From contig JABABH010000188.1 in assembly GCA_014238325.1 (NCBI GenBank), positions 1 to 7,719 on the forward strand: a stretch of DNA of 7,719 bases, read 5' to 3'. The notes under the pieces are model-generated. The model did not search any database and was not told the DNA's origin. It saw only the letters and a program-made list of their open reading frames with translations. This DNA comes from Coxiellaceae bacterium. GTDB lineage: Bacteria > Pseudomonadota > Gammaproteobacteria > Coxiellales > Coxiellaceae. Shown here one piece after another: positions 1-6,330 of the stretch (its first letter is position 1; every line of letters starts with the position of its first letter). Position numbers and translations under genes: made by a program.

Positions 1-1944
1 CGTACCCCTATTATTATGGGAGCTGGTATTTTTATGGCTCTTCTTTTATTGGGCGTGTTTGCTGCTATTACTATCTTAGGTAAGTGGTCTTATATTTGGA
101 AGGATTGGGTCAGTTCTGTTGATCATAAAAAAATAGGTATTATGTATATATTATTGGCCATGGTGATGTTGCTAAGAGGTTTTTCAGATGCCATCTTAAT
201 GCGCTCGCAACAAGCGATAGCAGCGGGGCATCATATGGGTTATTTGCCACCCGAGCATTATGACCAAATTTTTAGCGCGCATGGTGTCATTATGATTTTC
301 TTTGTGGTCATGCCGTTCGTCTTTGGATTACTCAATATTGTCTTGCCGTTGCAGATTGGGGCTAGAGACGTTGCTTACCCTTATCTCAATTCTTTAAGTT
401 TTTGGCTGACATTTTTTGGGGCCATGTTGTGTAATGTTTCTTTGGTCATTGGAGAATTTGCTAAAACAGGTTGGTTAGCATATACACCGTTATCCGGTTT
501 GTATTATAGCCCAGGAGTAGGCGTTGATTACTATATTTGGTCCTTACAAATTGCAGGCGTGGGTTCATTATTAAGTGGTATTAATTTTATTGCCACCATT
601 ATGAAAATGCGATGTCCTGGTATGAACTTAATGAAAATGCCTATTTTCGTATGGTCTGGCTTCTGTGCTATGATATTGGTCGTATTAGCTTTTCCTGTCT
701 TAACGGTAACCCTAGGATTGCTTGCTTTAGATCGCTATCTGGATATGCATTTTTTCACACAGCACTTAGGTGGCAATGTGATGATGTATATCAATTTGAT
801 TTGGGCATGGGGGCACCCAGAGGTGTATATTTTAATTCTACCGGCTTTTGGGGTATTTTCAGAAGTGGTTGCCACCTTTAGTCAAAAAAGATTATTTGGT
901 TATGTGACGATGGTCTGGGCCCTGGTTGCCATTACTTTCTTAGCTTTTATTGTTTGGCTGCATCATTTTTTTACGATGGGTGCAGGAGGTAATGTTAACG
1001 CTTTTTTTGGAATCACCACGATGATTATTGCTATTCCAACGGGCGTTAAAGTATTTAATTGGTTATTTACCATGTATAAAGGTCGTATTATTTTGTCAAC
1101 CCCTATGTTATGGGCTATTGCATTTTTCACAACCTTCGCATTAGGGGGTATGACAGGTGTATTAATGTCCATTCCGCCTGTTGATTTTCAAGTACATAAT
1201 AGTCTATTTTTAATTGCTCACTTTCATAACGTGATTATTGGTGGTGCTTTATTTGGATTTTTTTGTGGTGTCACGTATTGGTTTCCTAAAGCTTTTGGTT
1301 TTCGTCTCCATGAAAAACTAGGGATCTATTCATGGGCTTTTTGGGTGGCTGGATTTTATGTAGCTTTTATGCCCTTATATGTCCTTGGTTTAAAAGGTGT
1401 CATGCGTCGACTTAACCATTATACCGATGTACATTTACAACCTTATTTTATCATCGCTGCGGTTGGTGCTTTATTAATATTGATTGGGATTATTCTTCAA
1501 ATTATACAAATTATGGTGAGTATCAAAGATCGTGAAAGCTTGCGTGATAAAACGGGTGATCCATGGAATGCTCGCACTTTAGAGTGGTCCGTAGCTTCTC
1601 CAGCCCCTGTGTATAATTTTGCTACTATACCCTCTGTCACGACGATTGATCAGTATTGGGAAGATAAACAGGAAAAAATAGCCCATGGTTCGCATAGGGT
1701 TGAGCTTAAATATCAACCTATCTGTATGCCTAAAAATACCAGTGTTGGTTTCATTATTGCTGCTTTTTCCGGCATTTTTGGCTTTGCCATGATATGGCAT
1801 ATGTGTATTCCTGCTGTCATAGGTGTATTAGGGGTGATGGTCACGGTTATATGGCGTACTTGTGATACCGATACAGAGTACGTGATATCGGCTGAAAAGG
1901 TGAAAGCTACGGAATATGCGCATATGCAGGAGTCTTGGTCATGA
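1..1944 (+). CDS. cyoB: Cytochrome bo3 ubiquinol oxidase subunit I (5'-partial)
   Basis: This is the catalytic subunit of the inner-membrane heme-copper quinol oxidase. It oxidises ubiquinol, reduces O2 to water and pumps protons. The frame is open from base 1, and codons 1-6 (RTPIIM) align with E. coli CyoB residues 13-18. The true start therefore lies upstream of the window, and the ATG at 16 is an internal Met. Alignment to E. coli is gap-free through the core. All key residues are present (E. coli numbering): heme ligands H106, H419 and H421; CuB ligands H284, H333 and H334; the cross-linked Y288; proton-path residues D135, E286 and K362; and quinol-site residues R71, D75, H98 and Q101. 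The protein is almost entirely hydrophobic helices, as expected for a 15-helix subunit. The C-terminus is a few residues shorter than in E. coli. It overlaps cyoC by 4 bp (ATGA). The operon promoter and cyoA would lie to the left, outside the window. Confidence 0.97.
   Translation, partial: RTPIIMGAGIFMALLLLGVFAAITILGKWSYIWKDWVSSVDHKKIGIMYILLAMVMLLRGFSDAILMRSQQAIAAGHHMGYLPPEHYDQIFSAHGVIMIFFVVMPFVFGLLNIVLPLQIGARDVAYPYLNSLSFWLTFFGAMLCNVSLVIGEFAKTGWLAYTPLSGLYYSPGVGVDYYIWSLQIAGVGSLLSGINFIATIMKMRCPGMNLMKMPIFVWSGFCAMILVVLAFPVLTVTLGLLALDRYLDMHFFTQHLGGNVMMYINLIWAWGHPEVYILILPAFGVFSEVVATFSQKRLFGYVTMVWALVAITFLAFIVWLHHFFTMGAGGNVNAFFGITTMIIAIPTGVKVFNWLFTMYKGRIILSTPMLWAIAFFTTFALGGMTGVLMSIPPVDFQVHNSLFLIAHFHNVIIGGALFGFFCGVTYWFPKAFGFRLHEKLGIYSWAFWVAGFYVAFMPLYVLGLKGVMRRLNHYTDVHLQPYFIIAAVGALLILIGIILQIIQIMVSIKDRESLRDKTGDPWNARTLEWSVASPAPVYNFATIPSVTTIDQYWEDKQEKIAHGSHRVELKYQPICMPKNTSVGFIIAAFSGIFGFAMIWHMCIPAVIGVLGVMVTVIWRTCDTDTEYVISAEKVKATEYAHMQESWS
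1928..1932 (+). promoter_or_regulatory. Shine-Dalgarno site of cyoC
   Basis: An AGGAG lies inside the 3' end of cyoB, 8 nt before the ATG at 1941. It decides the cyoC start: the alternative in-frame TTG at 1935 would be only 2 nt from this site, too close for initiation. Confidence 0.75.
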
Positions 1945-2540
1945 ATGTCCCTATCGCTCACGATTTATCTCATGATACATCGGGCACGGATGTATTTGGC
2001 TTTTGGTTATATATTTTATCGGATTGCATTTTGTTTGCGACCTTGTTTGCTACCTATTTAGTTTTAGCTCATCCTGGTGCCTTAGGTCCTGTATTGAAGC
2101 CCTATATCCATCTGCCATATGTATTAGGTGAAACTTTTTGTTTGTTGGCGAGTAATTTTACTTTAGGGCTTGCTATGTTGTCTTTTTATCAGAAAAAACT
2201 GCATGCTGTACAAGGCTGGATGATTTTGACTTTCTTATTAGGGGCTGTTTTTGTTGGCATGGAGATACATGAATTTATACATATGTCGCATGAAGGTTTT
2301 AGATGGTCTATGAGTGCAGCTGCCTCATCTTTTTTTACACTGGTGGGGACGCATGGTTTGCATGTCAGTATGGGTTTGCTCTGGATATTGATTATGTTGC
2401 TTCAGTTACCATTTTTGAAAATCAATGCGACCACCGAAAGACGTATGACCTATTTAGGGTTATTCTGGAATTTTTTAGATATCGTATGGATTTTTGTATT
2501 CACCGTTGTCTATTTGATGGGAGCCATATCTTATGCATAA
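1941..2540 (+). CDS. cyoC: Cytochrome bo3 ubiquinol oxidase subunit III
   Basis: This is the five-helix subunit III of the bo3 quinol oxidase, which packs against CyoB and supports assembly and stability of the complex. It carries no redox centre. The 199 residues match E. coli CyoC (about 204) along their length. Conserved stretches include FGFW..SDCILF (residues 19-32), GMEI.EF (106-112), GTHGLHV (136-142), LFWNFLDIVWI (174-184) and FTVVYLMGA (187-195). Hydrophobic segments lie near residues 20-42, 60-82, 92-107, 129-155 and 172-195. The N-terminus is shorter and lacks the extended His-rich tail of the E. coli protein. I chose the ATG at 1941 because of the well-placed AGGAG. A TTG at 1935 would add only two residues. 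The ATGA overlap with cyoB and the 8-bp overlap with cyoD indicate translational coupling in one operon. Confidence 0.96.
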   Translation: MNVPIAHDLSHDTSGTDVFGFWLYILSDCILFATLFATYLVLAHPGALGPVLKPYIHLPYVLGETFCLLASNFTLGLAMLSFYQKKLHAVQGWMILTFLLGAVFVGMEIHEFIHMSHEGFRWSMSAAASSFFTLVGTHGLHVSMGLLWILIMLLQLPFLKINATTERRMTYLGLFWNFLDIVWIFVFTVVYLMGAISYA

Positions 2541-2868
2541 TATAGACAACATGCCTGATTATGGCATAGGTAAGAAAAAATTAGGCATTTATATTATTGG
2601 TGTGGTGTTATGCATCCTATTGACACTGATTCCGTTTTTTACAATTATGGCACAGAAATTTTCTGTCAATATCACGTTTGCGATTATTTTTATAGCCGCT
2701 TTTTTTCAATTTATAACACAGGTATTTTGCTTTCTGCGATTAAATTTGAAAACTAAAGCCAGTCAACTGAATATGATGTCGTTTATCATCGCGATTGGCA
2801 TGCTGATGGTGATCATTCTCGGTTCTTTATGGATTATGTGGAATTTAAATTATAATATGGTGCATTAA
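2533..2868 (+). CDS. cyoD: Cytochrome bo3 ubiquinol oxidase subunit IV
   Basis: This is the small subunit IV of the bo3 quinol oxidase, a three-helix membrane protein that helps assemble the metal centres of subunit I. It has 111 residues (E. coli CyoD has 109), with hydrophobic helices at about 17-40, 44-67 and 81-104. Diagnostic motifs are QVFCFLRLN (63-71, compare VHLVCFLHMN in E. coli) and the C-terminal WIMWNLNYNM (100-109), nearly identical to E. coli. The start overlaps the end of cyoC by 8 bp. A GGGAG at 2519-2523, 9 nt upstream, supports the ATG at 2533 over the later ATG at 2551. The gene is last in the operon as seen here: 41 bp later the end of a convergent gene begins, and there is no cyoE. 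Confidence 0.95.
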   Translation: MHNIDNMPDYGIGKKKLGIYIIGVVLCILLTLIPFFTIMAQKFSVNITFAIIFIAAFFQFITQVFCFLRLNLKTKASQLNMMSFIIAIGMLMVIILGSLWIMWNLNYNMVH

Positions 2869-2909
2869 TACGAGTTCCATGCTTTGCTTGGTACGTAGCT
2901 TTATACTGT

Positions 2910-4487
2910 CTATTCTGGCTCCCTTAACCCTGGTTGAATAAGTCCTTTTTTTATTAAAAAATCATAGGCTATGCGGTAAGGTGTATGATGCTGAACCAGA
3001 GCTTCTTGGTTCAAAGAACGTATCGTTTTTTGGTCGATCAATCCGGACAAACGGTTTAACACACTTTGAAGCTGTGGATATTTTTTAAGCGTCTGTGCTC
3101 GGATCACGATAGCTGCATCGTAGGGTGGATAACAATGGCGATCATCCTGTAATAAGGTGAGATGATGGGTGATCGTCCGAGCATCGGTGGTGGAGGAAAG
3201 GATTGCGTTGACGCGTTGATGAGCTATAGCAGCATAAGTTAAATCGAGTTGCATTTGCATCACCTTTTTAAAGCGTAACCCATAGGTTTTTGCGAGTCCT
3301 GGTAAACCATCAGGTCGGTATAAGAATTCAGGTGGAGCAGCTAATTGTAAGGGTGGAGTATAGCTGGCAAGGTCCGATAACGTTTTAAGCTTCTGTTGAT
3401 GAGCAAAGGTGGTCGGCACAGCTAAGGTTTCTGAACTGTGAAACCCTAAAGGTGCTAACCAAATAAGCTGAAAACGCTTTTGATACATACGTTTGACGGT
3501 TTGGTATGTCGATGCTGCAGTCAGTATTTCTTTTTGATGCAGTAGAGTCATATAGGCCGTCCCTGTATATTCTGGATAGAGGTCAATATCACCCTTCAAT
3601 AGCGCTTGATGAGCCATCGTGCTCGTACCTAAGTTTAAGCGTTTTTTAACGTATAAGGTGGAGTTTTTTTGAATGAGTATGGCTAACATTTCAGCGAGAA
3701 TATATTGTTCGGAGAAATTTTTAGATCCAATGATGATGGTATTTTGGTGAGCAGAGGTTTGAGTCATACGCATAGGTGTGATCGTTAGGTAGAGCATACT
3801 GCTGAGGAGGATGAGCATGATAGCCCATTTGGTTTTGCGGAATCGTTCTTCTAGTCTTCGGCGCCGTGATAATATCATATCGAGACGGCTGAGCATAAAA
3901 TCCAAACCCAGCGCTAATAGCGCGATGGGTATAGCACCGAATAAGATGAGTGCAGTATGATTTAAAGCTAAACCTTGCGTAATAAAATCACCTAGACCTC
4001 CTGCACCCACAAAGGCCGCGATCGTGGTAATGCCCACCGTCATAGCTGTTGCCGTTCGAATGCCATTTATGATCACGGATTGGGCTAGGGGCAATTTTAT
4101 AAGACGTAATTGCTGCCAGCGTGTTAGACCCATTGCTTCTGCTGCTTCTTGACTATCCACCGGTGTCATTTTAAGACCGGTATACGTATTGCTGGTAATG
4201 GGCAACATAGCATACAGAATGAGGGTGAAAATGGTGGGTGTAAAGCCTATCCCTAATAGGGGAATGAGAAAGGCTAGCAGAGCTAGACTAGGAATCGTTT
4301 GAAAAATATTAATGATCCCTAATGTTATCGCTTTGAAGCGGGGTTGATAGGTCATCCATATGCCAAGTGGAAGAGCTATGAGGGTCGCGATTAGGGTGGC
4401 TGATAGCGACAGCGCAGTATGCTCTAAGGTTTTGAGCAATAAGCTATGGATTTGAGTATGTAATAGGGTCCATAAAGTCATGAGCAT
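2910..4487 (-). CDS. ABC importer permease fused to substrate-binding domain (OpuC/ProWX/EgtU type)
   Basis: This is a fused membrane and ligand-binding subunit of an osmoprotectant/quaternary-amine-type importer. Residues 1-210 form the permease, with hydrophobic helices near 24-46, 54-97, 141-163 and 178-200. The ATPase-docking EAA loop starts at E114-A-A, with G120 and LP at 132-133. A further helix at about 221-238 leads to a periplasmic OpuAC/ProX-like domain (about 249-525). That domain carries family motifs GSKNFSEQ (254-261), DLYPEYTGT (302-310), RPDGLPGL (391-398), TDAR (434-437) and YPPYDAA (453-459). The gene starts 1 nt after the stop of the ATPase gene. I see no good Shine-Dalgarno, so translation is probably coupled; the ATG at 4481 (M3) is an alternative start. 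The fusion matches transporters annotated as glycine betaine/choline/carnitine importers and the ergothioneine importer EgtU. The substrate cannot be settled from sequence alone. Two positions of the usual aromatic ligand cage appear changed (E353, S432). Confidence 0.9.
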   Translation of the reverse strand: MLMTLWTLLHTQIHSLLLKTLEHTALSLSATLIATLIALPLGIWMTYQPRFKAITLGIINIFQTIPSLALLAFLIPLLGIGFTPTIFTLILYAMLPITSNTYTGLKMTPVDSQEAAEAMGLTRWQQLRLIKLPLAQSVIINGIRTATAMTVGITTIAAFVGAGGLGDFITQGLALNHTALILFGAIPIALLALGLDFMLSRLDMILSRRRRLEERFRKTKWAIMLILLSSMLYLTITPMRMTQTSAHQNTIIIGSKNFSEQYILAEMLAILIQKNSTLYVKKRLNLGTSTMAHQALLKGDIDLYPEYTGTAYMTLLHQKEILTAASTYQTVKRMYQKRFQLIWLAPLGFHSSETLAVPTTFAHQQKLKTLSDLASYTPPLQLAAPPEFLYRPDGLPGLAKTYGLRFKKVMQMQLDLTYAAIAHQRVNAILSSTTDARTITHHLTLLQDDRHCYPPYDAAIVIRAQTLKKYPQLQSVLNRLSGLIDQKTIRSLNQEALVQHHTPYRIAYDFLIKKGLIQPGLREPE

Positions 4488-4488
4488 G

Positions 4489-5241
4489 CTATGATCGAAT
4501 CAGTGGCATGGGCGGTCGTGATATCTGAATCAGCCGTTTGACAAAATCCGTTTTAGGGTTTTTCAGTAAGGTAGATTTTTCATCCATTTGTTCAAGCTGG
4601 CCATGGTGCATCACCGCAATATAATCCGCGATATGCTCGGCCTCTGCGATATCATGCGTGACAAATACCATCGTTTTATTCACGGTTTTATTGAGCGCAA
4701 CGATTTCTGTTTGCAATGCAGCTCGTGCAATCGTATCTAAACCAGAAAAAGGTTCATCCATCAGTATATATTTGGGGTTTGCGGCAAGGGCACGTGCGAC
4801 GGCCACGCGTTGCTGCTGTCCTCCCGACAGTTCATCAGGATAACGGTGGAGAAATTGTGGAGGCGATAAGTGGAGCATATTCAGTAATTCAGTCACCCTT
4901 TTTCTGCGGCTTGATGCAGAATGATGCATCACTTTTAATAAAATTGATATGTTTTGTTCAATGGTCATATGGGGGAATAAGCCACTATTTTGGGGTACAT
5001 ATCCAATAGCGCGACGCAGTTGGATCACGGGGTACCCTTGGATATCCTTTCGGTCGATCGTAATGCTGCCCTCCGTGGGTGTCACAAGACGATTCATCAT
5101 CTTAAGTAGTGTGGTTTTCCCACTGCCCGAAGAACCCAACAATACCAGGATTTTTCCTTCGGGAATATTTAAGGAAACATGATGCAGCGCTGCCATGCCT
5201 TGGGATTTGTAATACTTGCTGATGTTAGTCAATTGAATCAT
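4489..5241 (-). CDS. ABC importer ATPase (OpuCA/ProV/EgtV-like, no CBS domains)
   Basis: This cytoplasmic ATPase should power the importer encoded by the next gene. The 250 residues hold one complete nucleotide-binding domain: Walker A GSSGSGKT (36-43), Q-loop Q84, signature LSGGQ (138-142), Walker B YILMDEP (158-164), D-loop SGLD (166-169) and H-loop H196. The protein ends soon after the ABC domain. It therefore lacks the tandem C-terminal CBS domains of ProV, OpuAA and OpuCA, which sense ionic strength or nucleotides and make those proteins around 400 residues. It is first in a two-gene operon, with 1 nt to the permease gene. The start at 5241 gives the normal family N-terminus (IQLTNISKYY), but I see no clear Shine-Dalgarno upstream. 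The neighbour's fused binding domain supports import rather than export. The general class is clear; the substrate is not. Confidence 0.92.
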   Translation of the reverse strand: MIQLTNISKYYKSQGMAALHHVSLNIPEGKILVLLGSSGSGKTTLLKMMNRLVTPTEGSITIDRKDIQGYPVIQLRRAIGYVPQNSGLFPHMTIEQNISILLKVMHHSASSRRKRVTELLNMLHLSPPQFLHRYPDELSGGQQQRVAVARALAANPKYILMDEPFSGLDTIARAALQTEIVALNKTVNKTMVFVTHDIAEAEHIADYIAVMHHGQLEQMDEKSTLLKNPKTDFVKRLIQISRPPMPLIRS

Positions 5242-5291
5242 AAAGTGATTTTATTAATGGCGGGTGCTATATCTAGGGTTTACAAAGCCAC

Positions 5292-5345
5292 CCCATCGCG
5301 ATGAGTCACTTCAAGTGTATGCTTCGCATCTTGAAGTGAGATGGG
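5292..5345. repeat. Long imperfect inverted repeat / hairpin
   Basis: The left arm is CCCATC (5292-5297) plus TCACTTCAAG (5306-5315). The right arm is CTTGAAGTGA (5330-5339) plus GATGGG (5340-5345). All 16 arm bases pair; an 8-nt stretch (5298-5305) bulges from the left arm. The tip adds ATGC/GCAT (5319-5322 with 5326-5329) around a TTC loop, next to a 3-nt bulge (5316-5318). The left arm also contains the perfect palindrome CATCGCGATG (5294-5303). No T-run follows on either strand, so it does not look like a simple intrinsic terminator. It could be a dispersed REP- or MITE-like palindrome, or an RNA structure in the leader of the importer operon, whose start is about 50 bp away. Confidence 0.75.
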
Positions 5346-5414
5346 TATATCATACGGCATTTGAGCTGATGGAGCCAGTTTATTCCACTTGGCGGTATTG
5401 ATCGCTGAGAAGCT

Positions 5415-5444
5415 CCTATAGTAGGATCCCGGAGTGTTATCCTA
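5415..5444 (+). promoter_or_regulatory. Possible mutually exclusive hairpins upstream of the amidase gene
   Basis: TCCTA (5415-5419), TAGGAT (5422-5427) and ATCCTA (5439-5444) are mutually complementary. The middle element can pair with either neighbour: a tight 5-bp hairpin with the first, or a 6-bp stem with the third that is followed by A-TTTT (5445-5449). A CTCC/GGAG pairing (5413-5416 with 5431-5434) is a further alternative. The arrangement resembles a small attenuator or leader switch, but the stems are short and chance is a serious alternative. Confidence 0.2.
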
Positions 5445-5493
5445 ATTTTCATTAGCTGTGCTGGATGTGATATGACGCTAGCCATAAATCCGT

Positions 5494-5499
5494 GGGGAG
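5494..5499 (+). promoter_or_regulatory. Shine-Dalgarno site of the AmiD-like gene
   Basis: GGGGAG lies 7 nt before the ATG at 5507. It fixes that ATG as the start. The in-frame GTG at 5492 overlaps this site and has no ribosome-binding sequence of its own. Confidence 0.75.
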
Positions 5500-5506
5500 A
5501 ACAGGT

Positions 5507-6304
5507 ATGCCTTATGATGTTAATACCGATTATAAAGCAAAAAGCTTTAATCATCGTGTTCGTTTTTTAGTATTACACTACACGGCTGGGAATTTTCAAA
5601 CTTCTTTAAAAGAACTCACTGAAGGCCCAGTCAGTGCGCATTATCTGCTTCCAGATGGGCCCATGGATGATCAGAGGGAAGTCTTCAGTTTGGTGCCTGA
5701 GGCAGAGCGGGCATGGCATGCAGGGGTGAGTGCATGGCAGGATCGAACTGACTTGAATGATAGTTCCATAGGTATTGAGATGGTCAATCTAGGGTATACG
5801 GATAAAGATGGTAAAAGAACCTGGTATCCTTTTACTGACTATCAAATTGAAACGGTGTCAGAGCTGGCAAAAGATATAATTGCCCGATATGGCATTGAAG
5901 CGACTCGTGTTGTGGGGCATGGTGATATTGCCCCGGGTCGGAAAGTCGATCCGGGCCCTGTTTTCCCCTGGAAGCAGCTATATGAGCGCGGTATCGGTGC
6001 TTGGTATGAGGAAGCGGATCAACAAACTGCTGAGCAGGCCATTCACACGACGCAAGCGTCTATGATCGTATGGATGCAAACCTATCTTAGAATTTATGGA
6101 TATCCCGTTAAAAAAACAGGGCAATTAGACCTACTCACGAAGCAGGTGATAGCAGCTTTTCAAATGCATTTTCGAGCTAGTCATTATTCGGGTATTCCAG
6201 ACAAGGAGACGTGTGCGATTTTATATGCCCTGGTTAAAAAATATTACCCTCGGGTGGACTTGCATCTACCTGGGATATTGACTACAGAGACATGTTCGAA
6301 GTAA
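5507..6304 (+). CDS. AmiD-like zinc N-acetylmuramoyl-L-alanine amidase, apparently without export signal
   Basis: This is an Amidase_2 (AmpD/AmiD family) enzyme predicted to hydrolyse the bond between N-acetylmuramic acid and L-Ala of peptidoglycan or anhydro-muropeptides. Its 265 residues align with E. coli AmiD over almost the whole mature protein. Zinc ligands are H24 (LHYTA), H138 (GHGDIAPGRK) and D148 (DPGP). Likely catalytic residues are E91 (GIEM) and K146. WHAG..AW at 70-77 is also typical. Residues about 180-245 form the C-terminal peptidoglycan-binding domain (LRIYGYPVKKTG, AFQMHFR), which AmpD lacks. E. coli AmiD is an outer-membrane lipoprotein, but this protein starts at the catalytic domain. 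The frame closes upstream at a TGA (5468-5470), with no hydrophobic stretch between. It is therefore predicted to be cytosolic unless a leader was lost by frameshift. It converges with the DUF1460 gene, 26 bp away. Confidence 0.92.
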   Translation: MPYDVNTDYKAKSFNHRVRFLVLHYTAGNFQTSLKELTEGPVSAHYLLPDGPMDDQREVFSLVPEAERAWHAGVSAWQDRTDLNDSSIGIEMVNLGYTDKDGKRTWYPFTDYQIETVSELAKDIIARYGIEATRVVGHGDIAPGRKVDPGPVFPWKQLYERGIGAWYEEADQQTAEQAIHTTQASMIVWMQTYLRIYGYPVKKTGQLDLLTKQVIAAFQMHFRASHYSGIPDKETCAILYALVKKYYPRVDLHLPGILTTETCSK

Positions 6305-6330
6305 CGCTGTTGGCTGTCTGTACCTTGCCT

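Larger units (their letters stand above)
5242..5506. other. Divergent intergenic region
   Basis: These 265 bp separate the importer operon (- strand) from the amidase gene (+ strand) and should hold both promoters. I could not assign either with confidence. On the + strand the best candidates are a TATAGT at 5417-5422 without a good -35 at the right distance, and TTGATC (5398-5403) with TAGGAT (5422-5427) at an 18-bp spacing. The only ORF crossing it, on the - strand (5554-5306), matches nothing I recognise and runs into the inverted repeat, so I do not call it a gene. The striking contents are the inverted repeat at 5292-5345 and the small hairpins at 5415-5444, listed separately. Confidence 0.6.

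Noticed and set aside
612..2545. Open frames at 612-881 (+), 963-1172 (-), 1579-1800 (-), 1713-1961 (-) and 2303-2545 (+)
   Set aside because: All are other-frame shadows of cyoB or cyoC, whose frames are conserved along their full length.
2869..2960. Terminator between cyoD and the convergent permease gene
   Set aside because: There is a T/A-rich stretch near 2943-2960, but it is inside the permease coding region. No stem of useful length precedes a T-run on either strand.
5492..5506. GTG at 5492 as start of the amidase
   Set aside because: The GGGGAG at 5494-5499 sits correctly for the ATG at 5507 and cannot serve a start that overlaps it.
5306..5554. 82-codon open frame on the - strand in the spacer
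   Set aside because: It runs through the inverted repeat and overlaps the ribosome-binding site and start of the amidase gene. The translation shows no domain or signal.
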